From assembly GCF_016591975.1 (NCBI RefSeq), contig NZ_AP024169.1:3325001-3389000 (forward strand): DNA of 64,000 nucleotides, written 5' to 3'. Numbering within the stretch: position 1 is the first letter of the stretch; each line of letters begins with the position of its first letter. Shown here piece after piece: positions 8,695 through 17,801 of this stretch. The DNA is from Anaeromicropila herbilytica (GTDB lineage Bacteria; Bacillota; Clostridia; Lachnospirales; Lachnospiraceae). The position numbers and the translations under genes are program-made. The notes under the pieces were generated by a model. It did no database searches. It was not told the origin of the DNA and saw nothing but the letters and a program-made list of their open reading frames with translations.

Positions 8695-10053
8695 TTATTC
8701 TTTATTTCTTACGAAACGTGCAATAAAAAAGCCGTCCGTATCGTGTTCTCCAGGTAATAATTGAATATATCCTTTTTTCGTTGTTTCACTGTGTAACTTA
8801 GATGGAATATAAGAATCCAACGAGTCCAATGAAAAGTCAAATTCATCAAGTATCCACTTCACATTCTCTTCATTTTCATCTCGATTTACAGTACATGTAC
8901 TATAAATTAGAGTACCACCTTTTTTCACATATTGACTGACTACTTTCAGTATCTGTCTTTGCATTAGAACTAACTCATCTTGCTTTTCTTTCGTCATTTT
9001 ATATTTAATGTCTGTTTTCTTACCAATTACACCAAGTCCAGAGCAAGGTAAATCTGCAATAACTAGATCCGCATATTCTATACAGTTCTTATCAAGTTCA
9101 GTTGCATCAGCTACTTCAACAGTCATATTAGTAATTCCTAAACGATCTCTATTTTCTATAATTAATTCTGTTTTATACTCAGTTAGATCTCTCGAGATCA
9201 CCTTACCAGTACCTTTTAATTTCTCAGCAATATGAAGACTTTTTCCTCCTGGAGCAGCACATACATCAATAACAATGTTATTTTCCCTCACATTTGCGAT
9301 CTCTGATACCAACATGGAACTTTCATCTTGAACTTGAAATAGTCCTTCTTGAAATGAATTCATATGGGATAAGTAATTATATCCCGATATTTTGAATGCA
9401 TAATCAAAAAGCTCTGATTTTTGCACCGTAACACCTTCGCTAATTAATCTCTCTTCTAATTGTTCTGGAGAAATTTTTAGTTTATTGGTTCGAATGCTTG
9501 TTGCTTTATTTGCTAATGAATATTCTAATATACTCTTTACAGTGTTGAAGTCATATTCATTTAGCCATTTTATTATGATCCAATCTGGCATTGAATACCA
9601 AACGCTTAAATATTTCACTGGTTCTTTATCTACATCAGGATATTTGATATCATCTTTATTTCGTATGATATTTCGAAGAACACCATTTACAAATCCCTTC
9701 AAAGTATGAAATCCTTTTTTTACAGCAAGTTTCACTGCTTCATTGCATGCTGCAGAATCCGGAACGCCATCCATGAATTTTATTTGATAAACGCCCATTC
9801 GTAGAATATTACGAATTACAGGTTTCATCTTTGTTGTCTTGACTTTTGAAAATTGATCTATAATATAGTCTAAATGGATTCGCTGTTCCACGCATCCTTC
9901 TGTTAGCCTTTGTAAAAACGCTCGATCTTTCTTCTCTAAATATTGGTACTTTTTCAATGTTTGATTCATAACGATGTGACTATAGTTATCCTCTTCTATA
10001 ATTTCAATTAACATAGCAAGAACAACTTCTCTTACATTCACACTATTAGACAA
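8695..10053 (-). CDS. rsmB: 16S rRNA (cytosine967-C5)-methyltransferase
   Basis: 452 residues from a TTG at 10053. GGAGG lies eight bases before it; the TTG at 10068 would place that GGAGG inside the coding region, so it is not preferred. The N-terminal third is the NusB-like RNA-binding domain (about 1-145). The SAM domain shows VIDVCAAPGGKS (motif I), a PCSG motif with the proton-handling cysteine (about 335) and YSTCTVNRDENE with the catalytic TC cysteine (about 388). It methylates C967 of 16S rRNA. fmt precedes it and rlmN follows it in the conserved order. Confidence 0.94.
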   Translation of the reverse strand: MSNSVNVREVVLAMLIEIIEEDNYSHIVMNQTLKKYQYLEKKDRAFLQRLTEGCVEQRIHLDYIIDQFSKVKTTKMKPVIRNILRMGVYQIKFMDGVPDSAACNEAVKLAVKKGFHTLKGFVNGVLRNIIRNKDDIKYPDVDKEPVKYLSVWYSMPDWIIIKWLNEYDFNTVKSILEYSLANKATSIRTNKLKISPEQLEERLISEGVTVQKSELFDYAFKISGYNYLSHMNSFQEGLFQVQDESSMLVSEIANVRENNIVIDVCAAPGGKSLHIAEKLKGTGKVISRDLTEYKTELIIENRDRLGITNMTVEVADATELDKNCIEYADLVIADLPCSGLGVIGKKTDIKYKMTKEKQDELVLMQRQILKVVSQYVKKGGTLIYSTCTVNRDENEENVKWILDEFDFSLDSLDSYIPSKLHSETTKKGYIQLLPGEHDTDGFFIARFVRNKE

Positions 10054-10088
10054 TATTTCTTCCTCCAAAATACTTATTATCGGTTACT

Positions 10089-11012
10089 TTATAAAACCGT
10101 TCCCACCGTGATATTGTAACCTCTTAGGAAATCAGTAACTTCCATTCTCTTCTTACCTTCTAATTGAATTTCTTTCAAAGCAAGGCCATCTTCTTTAGTC
10201 TTAATTATAATACTATCCTTTGTAACTTGTACAATTTCGCCTTCCTTGCCTTCTTTACAAGGTACTACCTCTGCTTTCCAAACCTTTAATTTCTTATTAT
10301 CTAGAAATGTATAAGCACTTGGTACAGGATTAAGCCCTCTAATGAGTCTTTCTAATTCAATTGCTGACTTGTTAAAATCAAGATGCCCTAACGTTTTATC
10401 GATTGGCACTACATAATTAGATAATGAATCATCCTGTTCTTCTCTAATGGCAGTACCATTTTCTAAAGCAACTAACGTCTCTACTAATAAATCAGCTCCA
10501 AGTACTGCTAACTTATCATGAAGACTTCCATAAGTCTCATCCTTCTCAATTGGAGTTACTGCTTTTAATATCATGTCCCCCGTATCTATACCTTTTGCCA
10601 TATACATCGTAGTTACACCAGATTCTTTTTCACCATCAATAACTGCCCATTGAATGGGAGCAGCTCCTCGATATTTTGGTAATAAAGAGGCATGAACATT
10701 AATACATCCGTATTTTGGAATATTAAGAATAGACTCAGGAAGAATCTGTCCAAATGCAACTGTAACAATAACATCTGGATTTAATTCTCTTATTATATTA
10801 ACATATTCTTCTTCTCGTACTTTAATTGGCTGATAAACAGGAATGTTATGTTCTAATGCTTTTTCTTTTACTGGTGGGAATGCAACCGCTTTCCCACGTC
10901 CTTTTGGTTTGTCTGGTTGTGTCATAACAGCTAACACTTCATGCCCAGCTTCTATGATTTTCTCTAAAGTTCTAACAGAAAAATCAGGAGTTCCCATAAA
11001 TATTACTTTCAT
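10089..11012 (-). CDS. fmt: Methionyl-tRNA formyltransferase
   Basis: 307 residues beginning MKVIFMGTPDFSV, the standard Fmt N-terminus. An ATG eight codons upstream (11036) is rejected because it adds non-family residues and falls in a palindromic repeat. Catalytic residues are seen in INVHASLLPKYRG (Asn/His) and GIDTGDM (Asp). The C-terminal OB-fold tRNA-binding domain follows. The enzyme formylates initiator Met-tRNA using 10-formyl-THF and pairs functionally with the adjacent def. Only a weak CGGGT site precedes the chosen start. The upstream gap to def is filled by repeats. Confidence 0.95.
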   Translation of the reverse strand: MKVIFMGTPDFSVRTLEKIIEAGHEVLAVMTQPDKPKGRGKAVAFPPVKEKALEHNIPVYQPIKVREEEYVNIIRELNPDVIVTVAFGQILPESILNIPKYGCINVHASLLPKYRGAAPIQWAVIDGEKESGVTTMYMAKGIDTGDMILKAVTPIEKDETYGSLHDKLAVLGADLLVETLVALENGTAIREEQDDSLSNYVVPIDKTLGHLDFNKSAIELERLIRGLNPVPSAYTFLDNKKLKVWKAEVVPCKEGKEGEIVQVTKDSIIIKTKEDGLALKEIQLEGKKRMEVTDFLRGYNITVGTVL

Positions 11013-11028
11013 GTTTTTACCCGTTGTA

Positions 11029-11118
11029 TAACACATTAACCTACATGCCTGCGACTTGCTCGCAGGCCTAAATTAGGCGCGTGAAACGCTTTAGTTCAGA
11101 CTGCTTACGAATGTGTTA
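11029..11118. repeat. 90-bp unit with 9-bp terminal inverted repeats and inner perfect hairpin
   Basis: TAACACATT (11029-11037) is matched by AATGTGTTA (11110-11118). Inside is a perfect 8-bp stem GCCTGCGA/TCGCAGGC (11047-11054, 11060-11067) followed by the near-palindrome GCCTAAATTAGGC. Probably a small non-autonomous element or REP-like unit. Confidence 0.45.
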
Positions 11119-11210
11119 TTGCCACAATAAATGAGATTGAAAGAATACGATGTGGCTTCCTTTCTTTCCTTTTCTTTCTCTCAATCTTACTCATATATTT
11201 CATTTTAAAT

Positions 11211-11282
11211 GGTTTAGGTGTCAAATTCCCATGCCAAGTTTTTGGCGCTACTACGAATATAAAAGGGGCATGGGAATTCGAC
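11211..11282. repeat. Interspersed repeat copy 1, with hairpin
   Basis: Bases 11211-11252 match 20936-20977 on the opposite strand at 38 of 42 positions. In addition 11220-11235 and 11267-11282 are inverted copies (15 of 16 positions, core ATTCCCATGCC), so this copy can form a long hairpin. Located between def and fmt. Confidence 0.6.
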
Positions 11283-11330
11283 AGCCTCCGGCGGATGCAC
11301 AAACAAGACTTTTGTTACCGTAAGCAAAAA

Positions 11331-11813
11331 TTAATCTTCGTCCATGTGCTTCGTATCTAATAATTCACCTTCCACTTTTTCAACATAAAGATGTCCATCT
11401 AGATGATCTATCTCATGACAAAAAGCTCTAGCCAATAACTCAGTACCTTCCACTTCGAACTCTTCCATTTTCTCATTAAAGGCTCTTACCTTTGCATAAT
11501 TAGGTCTTGTTACCATACCAACCTTGCCCGGAACACTTAGACAACCTTCACTACCTGTTTGCTCACCACTAGTCTCAATAATCTCAGGATTAATTAAAAT
11601 AATAGGTTCATCACCTTCTGGTGATACATCAATAACAACGATTCTCTTTAATACTCCAACCTGAGGAGCTGCTAAACCAACACCTTCTGCATCATACATG
11701 GTATCAAGCATATCCTCAATTAAAGTTAAAGTTCTCTCATCTACCTCTTTAACCTCTCTTGCTTTCTTATTTAATACCTCATCACCAATTTTTCTAATAT
11801 TTCTAATCGCCAT
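11331..11813 (-). CDS. def: Peptide deformylase
   Basis: 160 residues. All three deformylase motifs are intact: GVGLAAPQ (44-51), EGCLS with zinc ligand C91, and HEIDH (133-137) with two histidine ligands and the catalytic glutamate. It removes the formyl group from nascent N-formyl-methionine. AAGGAATGAAGAG precedes the ATG. It lies between priA and fmt as in many Firmicutes, but here both flanking spacers are enlarged by palindromic elements (539 bp upstream, about 320 bp downstream), which may uncouple it from its neighbours. Confidence 0.97.
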   Translation of the reverse strand: MAIRNIRKIGDEVLNKKAREVKEVDERTLTLIEDMLDTMYDAEGVGLAAPQVGVLKRIVVIDVSPEGDEPIILINPEIIETSGEQTGSEGCLSVPGKVGMVTRPNYAKVRAFNEKMEEFEVEGTELLARAFCHEIDHLDGHLYVEKVEGELLDTKHMDED

Positions 11814-12352
11814 CTCTTCATTCCTTTCTTATCAAAATTTACTAATCTAATATTGCTTATTTAATCAACTTATTAGTTCATATATATATCTATCTTTAGT
11901 AACCTTCTTTTATAAATATATTCAATAAGTGAAACTCACATTAATACATACTAGCTTCTATCTGTCGCCATTGGTGACATAAAAACTCAAGAGTGTGAAA
12001 CACTTTTATTTCACATTAACGTCTATGTCCGCGATTTACTTCTACCAATAACCTACCCGCATAGATAAATCAGCACTCAATACGTAGTATATAATCATAG
12101 ATTTCTGTTTTTGCATAGGACGCCTTTTTGTTTGATGTGAAGTATCTTAATCCTTTTCCTTTTGGTTTAGAGATAAAAAGTTCGATGTTTGACGAAGAAT
12201 GAGGAGTTCGAACTTTTTATCTCTGTCTTACCAAAACAAAAAGGATTTAGAGACTTCCATCAAACAAAATGAAGTACTATGAAAAAACAGAAACCTATGA
12301 TTATCCACACACTCCCCCTGCTGATTTATCATGCTGTTAATCTAATGAATAC
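11814..12352. other. def-priA spacer, 539 bp, non-coding
   Basis: No open frame with a ribosome binding site. The distal half is the long fold-back at 12064-12330. The half nearer def (11814-12063) is AT-rich with small inverted repeats (GTCGCCATTGGTGAC at about 11963; CACATTAA repeated near 11938 and 12015, echoing 11032). The minus-strand promoter of def, if separate, must lie here; no clear consensus was found. Confidence 0.55.
12064..12330. repeat. 267-bp long inverted repeat (fold-back element)
   Basis: The two halves are inverted copies about a centre near 12197. Terminal arms GATAAATCAGCA (12064-12075) and its complement (12319-12330) are perfect. The ATAATCATAG, TTTGTTTGATG and AATCCTTTT blocks pair in order, and the innermost 17 bp (12169-12185 with 12208-12224) pair perfectly around a 22-base loop. 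Overall arm identity is roughly 80% by eye, the main gap being a 14-15 base mismatch just inside the tips. No protein is encoded. Transcribed from either side it would give one very long hairpin. Confidence 0.8.
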
Positions 12353-14608
12353 CTAATAACTGCTCATAGGGTTAAAATCAAATTGAACGCTGCATAACTT
12401 AAAGTGCTCCGAAAAATTAATATAACCTTCTAGATAATTTTTAACATCCTTTAATTTATCATAATTCTCATGTTTAAGATAGATAATTTTGCGATAAATA
12501 TCATTTGCTTTAGATAACGAAGCATTGGTCGGTCCAATAATCGTATATTGACTCTCCTCTTCATCTTCTCTATTCACTTTCTCTCTCATAACTCCAGATA
12601 GTAAGTTAATGCAAAGCTCAGCTTTATTCTCTGCTTTAGAAGAGACCAAGATTACAAGTATATTGGACGCAGGTGGATATTTCATAGCAGACCGATATAG
12701 CATTTCCTTTTGATAAAATCCTTCGTAATCATTTTCGCTTGCAGCAATAATACTATAGTGTTCTGGATTATAGGTCTGAATCACTACTTCTCCTTTTTCA
12801 CTACCACGTCCAGCCCTTCCCGCTGCTTGAGTTAATAGCTGGAAGGTTCTCTCACTTGCTCTATAATCATTCGCATACAATGAGAGGTCTGCAGCAATAA
12901 TACCTACTAGCGTTACTTTAGGAAAATCATGACCCTTAACAATCATTTGTGTACCAATCAAGATATCAGCTTCATGATTTGCGAATGCAGTTAATATCTT
13001 CTCATGTCCGTCTTTCGTTGAAGTTGTATCTGTGTCCATTCTTAACGTTCTCGCTCTCGGAAATTCTTTTCTTACAAACTCTTCTACCTTTTGCGTACCT
13101 GTTCCAAATGTTGCAATATATTTAGAACCACATACCGGACAGACCTTGGGCATAACCTCTTCATGGTTACAGTAATGACAGACTAACTTACCACTCGTAT
13201 GATACGTTAATGACACATCACAGTGGTTACACTTCATAACATGTCCACAACTTCTGCAAGAAACAAACCCTGCATATCCTCGTCTATTAATAAATAACAT
13301 AATTTGCTGTCTCTTGTCTAGTCTATCCTGCATTTTCTCACGTAAACTAGTACTAAAGATGGACTTATTCCTATTTTTTAGCTCTTCTCTAAGGTCTACA
13401 ATGGATACCTCTGGAAGTAAGCTATTATTTGCTCTAGATGTAAGAGTATATAAATGGTACTCTCCTTTTATCGCTTTATAATAAGCCTCAAGAGAAGGAG
13501 TTGCAGAACCTAATACAACACTTGCACCCGTCATCTCTGCGCGCTTTATTGCAACTTCTCTAGCATGATATTTGGGTGTTGTTTCGGATTTATAACTTCC
13601 TTCATGTTCTTCATCAATAATAATCAAACCTAGATTTGAAAACGGAGTGAATAAAGCAGATCGAGGACCAATCATAATATCAATCTCACCATTTTTAGCT
13701 CTCAAATATTGATCATATCGTTCACCCTTTGATAACCTAGAATTCATAATAGAGATTCGATCCGAAAAACGATTATAGAACCTCATAACCGTCTGATAAG
13801 TTAATGCAATCTCTGGAATCAACATAATTACTTGTTTTTTATTTGCAATAACATTCGCTATCATCTCCATATATACTTCTGTTTTGCCACTTCCAGTAAC
13901 ACCATGAATCAAATAGGTTTTTCGAATTCCATTAAAATAGTCATTGATAAAATGATCAGCAATAGATTTTTGACAATCATTTAGTACAATTTGATATTCT
14001 TTTATCTGTTTTTTCTCAACTGGATTACGATAAACTGTCTTAGTCAACACCTCTATAATTCCTTGCTCCACTAATCCATTAATTGTACTTCTTGAAATAT
14101 TTAATTTTTGTATAACAAGGTCGTAATCAATCGTATTTTCATTTATTAATTCTTGTAATAAACGAACTCTAGCTGTGTTATTTTTACGCTGATATTCACT
14201 CAATTTGTCCGTTGCTTCGTCGCTATCTAGAATTAATCGAATCTTTTTCTTCTCTTTTTGTTTTACAGATTGTTTTATTGGAATAACCGTTTTAAGAGCA
14301 TCATTCATAGTTGCTCCAAAATTCTCTTTTATCCAATAAGCCAGATGAATAAGCTGTGATTCAATTAATAAGGCGCCTTCTACCACTTCATTAATTGTCT
14401 TTAAAAATTCTTCTGGAATCTTTAGCGTATTACTTAACCCAACCACATAACCTTTAATAACACGATTTCCTCGCCCGAAGGGGATCAACACCAAAGAACC
14501 AATAAAAACTTTTTCTCTAATATCATCCGGTACAGCATATTGATATGTCCTGTCTAGATTCTCACTTGATATATCAACTATAATATCTGCATATAGTATT
14601 TCTTCCAT
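12353..14608 (-). CDS. priA: Primosomal protein N' (replication restart helicase PriA)
   Basis: 751 residues from the ATG at 14608, which has an AGGAGG five bases upstream. A longer frame starting at 14677 begins inside the hairpin at 14641-14683 and is rejected. N-terminal 3'-DNA-end-binding domain, then the helicase core with Walker A GVTGSGKT (about 240) and DEEH Walker B. Two zinc sites lie between the helicase lobes (CRSCGH..CNHC..CHYC..CPVCG). C-terminal motifs include GTQMIVKGHDFP and QAAGRAGRG. PriA rebuilds the replisome at stalled forks. It follows murF by 141 bases. Confidence 0.96.
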   Translation of the reverse strand: MEEILYADIIVDISSENLDRTYQYAVPDDIREKVFIGSLVLIPFGRGNRVIKGYVVGLSNTLKIPEEFLKTINEVVEGALLIESQLIHLAYWIKENFGATMNDALKTVIPIKQSVKQKEKKKIRLILDSDEATDKLSEYQRKNNTARVRLLQELINENTIDYDLVIQKLNISRSTINGLVEQGIIEVLTKTVYRNPVEKKQIKEYQIVLNDCQKSIADHFINDYFNGIRKTYLIHGVTGSGKTEVYMEMIANVIANKKQVIMLIPEIALTYQTVMRFYNRFSDRISIMNSRLSKGERYDQYLRAKNGEIDIMIGPRSALFTPFSNLGLIIIDEEHEGSYKSETTPKYHAREVAIKRAEMTGASVVLGSATPSLEAYYKAIKGEYHLYTLTSRANNSLLPEVSIVDLREELKNRNKSIFSTSLREKMQDRLDKRQQIMLFINRRGYAGFVSCRSCGHVMKCNHCDVSLTYHTSGKLVCHYCNHEEVMPKVCPVCGSKYIATFGTGTQKVEEFVRKEFPRARTLRMDTDTTSTKDGHEKILTAFANHEADILIGTQMIVKGHDFPKVTLVGIIAADLSLYANDYRASERTFQLLTQAAGRAGRGSEKGEVVIQTYNPEHYSIIAASENDYEGFYQKEMLYRSAMKYPPASNILVILVSSKAENKAELCINLLSGVMREKVNREDEEESQYTIIGPTNASLSKANDIYRKIIYLKHENYDKLKDVKNYLEGYINFSEHFKLCSVQFDFNPMSSY

Positions 14609-14640
14609 GCTGCACCTCCTTTTTCTTTCCTCTAATAAAT

Positions 14641-14683
14641 AGGTAATTGAAAAACAAGCTATCTCATTGTTTTTCAATTACCT
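14641..14683 (-). terminator. 17-bp perfect stem-loop between murF and priA
   Basis: Arms 14641-14657 and 14667-14683 pair perfectly with a 9-base loop. Read on the minus strand the structure ends GTTTTTCAATTACCTATTT, so U-rich bases fall inside the stem. It could be a terminator or attenuator after murF, or an mRNA processing hairpin before priA, whose SD lies about 27 bases further on. Confidence 0.5.
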
Positions 14684-14749
14684 GCTCATTTCATTATTAT
14701 ATAGCATTAACACTAAGTAAACTAAAACATAGCCTTTCATAGTCTAATT

Positions 14750-16180
14750 TTATTTTACAAAAGCTTTCACTATTTCATCAATCTTCATGCCCCTAGAACC
14801 TTTTAGAAGAACAACGTCCTTTTCTTGCAAATTTTCTTTGAGATATGCGATTGCATCTGTATTATTCTCGAAAGAAACTGTTTGAATTGAAGGATTCTTC
14901 TCGTCAATAGCATCTTTAATTGCATGAGCCCACTTTCCAATGGTAACAACCATATTAATTGGTCTCTTTGCAATATATTCTCCCACTTCATAGTGACATT
15001 TGTAAGAGATCTCTCCAAGTTCTAATACATCTGCTAACACTGCAATTCTACGATTCACCTCTTCGATAGCAACCAATACTTCAATTCCACTTTTCATTGA
15101 GTCTGGACTTGCATTGTAAGTATCATCGATAAATTTTACGCCGTTTGCCTCATGAATCTGTCCACGCATTGCTATTGGTTGATATTTATATAAACCTTCC
15201 TTCGCTACCTCAGGGTCAATTCCTAGATGTTTTGCAATTGCTAATGCAACTGAAGCATTATATACATTATGAATACCTAATACATTAAGTATTACTTCAA
15301 TCTTTTTATCTTCATATGCTAAATTAAATGAAGTCTGTTCATCCTTAGTTGTCACTTCACTCGCACAGTAGGAGGCGTGTTCACCAATTCCAAATGCAAT
15401 GACACTAGTCTTTTCTAATACATTTTTTGTTTTCTCATTCATATCAATGCGAAAAGAATTCTGCAATTTTGCTTTATATATCTCAACAAGAAGATCATCA
15501 TCACCGTTTACATATAGTGTTCCATCTTCACCAAATTCATTGATGATATTTAACTTTTCTTTTCTAATGTTCTCTCTAGTCTTAAGTTGTGCAATGTGAG
15601 AAACACCGATATTGGTCATTACTGCTATCGAAGGTCTAGCGATATGAGCCAATTTCTCCATCTCGCCTTCTTCACTCATTCCCATCTCAATAACAGCAAC
15701 ATCATGTTCTTTTTCTATACGAAAAATAGTAAGTGGCAAGCCCACTTGGCTATTCATGTTACCCGCTGTCTTTAGAACATTATATTTAGTCTCAAGGGCA
15801 GCTGATATCATTTCTTTCGTTGTTGTCTTGCCAACACTACCTGTAATCCCAATTACAGGTATTTTAAATTTATTTCTATAATGAGAAGCTAATACTTGCA
15901 GTGCTTTTAAAGTATCCTCAACTAAGATATAAGCTTTCTCTTTATTTCGTTTCTCTACTTCAATATTTCTACTTGTAAATGTTGCAATTGCACCTTCATG
16001 AAAAGCACCATCAATAAATTGATGTGCATCAACTCTCTCACCAATAATCGGTACAAATAAAGCATTCTTTCCGATTTCTTTTGAATTCGTACTTACAGAG
16101 GATATTGTACTAGTTTCATCTCCACAAAGTAAAGTTCCATTTACTGCATTTAATATTTCTTTTATACTGATTGGTTCCAT
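14750..16180 (-). CDS. murF: UDP-N-acetylmuramoyl-tripeptide--D-alanyl-D-alanine ligase
   Basis: 476 residues starting MEPISIKEIL. The open frame extends 16 codons upstream, but those residues are not family-like and family length favours the ATG at 16180. The N-terminal UDP-binding domain is followed by the ATP loop GITGSVGKTTTKEM (about 110-123), the Mur-ligase EMGMSEEGEM segment (about 162) and the C-terminal domain with a DDTYNASPDSM motif (about 350). It adds D-Ala-D-Ala to UDP-MurNAc-tripeptide in the cytoplasm. It lies 83 bases after murE, same strand. Confidence 0.95.
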   Translation of the reverse strand: MEPISIKEILNAVNGTLLCGDETSTISSVSTNSKEIGKNALFVPIIGERVDAHQFIDGAFHEGAIATFTSRNIEVEKRNKEKAYILVEDTLKALQVLASHYRNKFKIPVIGITGSVGKTTTKEMISAALETKYNVLKTAGNMNSQVGLPLTIFRIEKEHDVAVIEMGMSEEGEMEKLAHIARPSIAVMTNIGVSHIAQLKTRENIRKEKLNIINEFGEDGTLYVNGDDDLLVEIYKAKLQNSFRIDMNEKTKNVLEKTSVIAFGIGEHASYCASEVTTKDEQTSFNLAYEDKKIEVILNVLGIHNVYNASVALAIAKHLGIDPEVAKEGLYKYQPIAMRGQIHEANGVKFIDDTYNASPDSMKSGIEVLVAIEEVNRRIAVLADVLELGEISYKCHYEVGEYIAKRPINMVVTIGKWAHAIKDAIDEKNPSIQTVSFENNTDAIAYLKENLQEKDVVLLKGSRGMKIDEIVKAFVK

Positions 16181-16263
16181 TCTTTTTCCATGCCTTTCAA
16201 TATTTATAGGTTCTTGGATTACACGCATCCGACCTAAAGTCGCTCTATATATAAGATATAAGA

Positions 16264-17721
16264 CTACTTCCCAGCTAAGATATCTTGAATAAGATCTCTT
16301 TCATCCATTTTATATTTCTTACCTTTTATTTCTTGATAATCTTCGTGACCTTTACCTGCTAAAATGATTACATCACCCTCTTCGGCATGATCAATACAAT
16401 ATTTAATAGCCTCTTTACGATCAATAATCTCTACATATTTACCCTCTGTCTTAGCTAAGCCTATTTTTATATCATTTAGAATATCCTGTGGTTCTTCATC
16501 TCTTGGGTTATCACTGGTTGCTACTGTTAGATCCGCATATTGTCCTGATATCTCACCCATCTCATATCTTCTTAATTTTGAACGGTTACCACCACATCCG
16601 AAGAGACATACTAATCTCTTTGGATTGTATTCTCTTAATGTAGTCAGTAAACTCTTAAGACTCATAGCATTATGTGCGTAATCAATCATTAATGTGAATT
16701 TATCTGAGATTGGAATAATCTCAACACGTCCTTTAACCTGAACGGTATCTAACGCTTTTTTGATAACCTCTTCATCAACATTAAAATGTCTACAGATTGC
16801 AAGAGTTGTTAATGAATTATAAACACTAAATTTACCTGGAATATCAATATTTACATCAAAATCGAGTAACCCTTTCACCGTATAGTGAACACCTAGATAA
16901 CCTGGTTTTCTAAGAAGTTGTACATCTGTCGCTCTAATATCCGCTTTATCACTGAATCCAAAGGTCTCAATCTTACATGTATGACCTTTAATTACATCAA
17001 GCGTATGTTCATCATCAATATTTACAATACCAACCTTACATTGTTTGAATAATAAACCTTTACAACTCATGTAGTCTTCAAAATCTTTATGCTCATTCGG
17101 TCCAATGTGATCTGGTTCGATATTAGTAAAGATACCATAGTCAAATACAAAACCAGCTACACGATGAAGCATAAGTCCTTGTGATGATACTTCCATAACA
17201 ACTGCTTCACATCCTGCTTCTACCATTTTTGCAAAGTAGGATTGTAAGGTATAAGATTCCGGTGTTGTATTACTAGCAGGAATTATTTCTTCTCCAATAA
17301 TTGCTTCTATCGTTCCAATTAAACCTGTTTTAATTCCAGCACTTTCAAGAATTGATCTTACCATATAAGTTGTAGTTGTCTTTCCTTTTGTACCTGTTAC
17401 TCCAATTGTCTTTAATTTACTTGCAGGATAATCAAAATATGCTGCTGATAATAGTGCAAGAGCTAATCTCGTATCTTCCACTTTTAATACGACTACGTCA
17501 TCTGGCACTTCAACCATCTTTTCGACAACTAATACTTTCGCACCTTTTTCTACAACTTCATTTACAAAATCATGTGCATCACGAACTGACCCACTGATAC
17601 AAACAAAAACAGAATCTTTTACAACTTTTCTTGAATCATAAATAAGTTCTGTAATATGGGTATCAATATCACCTTGGATTACTGTATATTCTAATTTTTC
17701 GATTAACTTGGATAACTTCAT
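16264..17721 (-). CDS. murE: UDP-N-acetylmuramoyl-L-alanyl-D-glutamate--2,6-diaminopimelate ligase
   Basis: 485 residues. ATP loop GVTGTKGKTTTTYM (about 108-121). The substrate-selecting motif DNPR is present (TSDNPRDEEP, about 405), which in characterised MurE enzymes indicates meso-diaminopimelate rather than lysine addition, so the peptidoglycan is predicted to be A1-gamma type. The carbamylated-lysine region is intact. GGAGGGATATT precedes the ATG and a good sigma-A promoter lies 80-108 bases upstream. First gene of the murE-murF-priA series. Confidence 0.95.
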   Translation of the reverse strand: MKLSKLIEKLEYTVIQGDIDTHITELIYDSRKVVKDSVFVCISGSVRDAHDFVNEVVEKGAKVLVVEKMVEVPDDVVVLKVEDTRLALALLSAAYFDYPASKLKTIGVTGTKGKTTTTYMVRSILESAGIKTGLIGTIEAIIGEEIIPASNTTPESYTLQSYFAKMVEAGCEAVVMEVSSQGLMLHRVAGFVFDYGIFTNIEPDHIGPNEHKDFEDYMSCKGLLFKQCKVGIVNIDDEHTLDVIKGHTCKIETFGFSDKADIRATDVQLLRKPGYLGVHYTVKGLLDFDVNIDIPGKFSVYNSLTTLAICRHFNVDEEVIKKALDTVQVKGRVEIIPISDKFTLMIDYAHNAMSLKSLLTTLREYNPKRLVCLFGCGGNRSKLRRYEMGEISGQYADLTVATSDNPRDEEPQDILNDIKIGLAKTEGKYVEIIDRKEAIKYCIDHAEEGDVIILAGKGHEDYQEIKGKKYKMDERDLIQDILAGK

Positions 17722-17801
17722 AATATCCCTCCAACTTTATTTCTCATATTCTCTATTATTTCCAACTTTTCCATAATAATAGTTTACTTTTTCTATAATT
17801 A

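Larger units (their letters stand above)
11013..11330. other. fmt-def spacer, 318 bp, packed with palindromes
   Basis: No credible gene. It contains the 11029-11118 inverted-repeat unit, a pairing pair of GAGATTGA/TCAATCTT-type arms at about 11130-11190, the 11211-11282 repeat/hairpin and, at about 11301-11316, a CAAGACTTTTGTTACC stretch matching the ends of the MITE-like family. Local G+C peaks (GCCTGCGA, CCTCCGGCGG) differ from neighbouring AT-rich spacers. Confidence 0.6.

Noticed and set aside
11013..11036. Longer N-terminus for Fmt
   Set aside because: Adds eight residues before the invariant MKVIFMGTPDFS start and lies in a repeat arm.
11105..11302. 65-codon minus-strand open frame between fmt and def
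   Set aside because: It lies across the 11130-11190 and 11211-11282 inverted repeats, its residues mirror those repeats, and it has no convincing ribosome site or family match.
14609..14677. Longer N-terminus for PriA
   Set aside because: The upstream ATG falls inside a perfect hairpin and lacks a Shine-Dalgarno site, while AGGAGG directly precedes the ATG at 14608.
14803..15018. 71-codon frame inside murF on the same strand
   Set aside because: Out-of-frame shadow within conserved murF sequence; no ribosome site.
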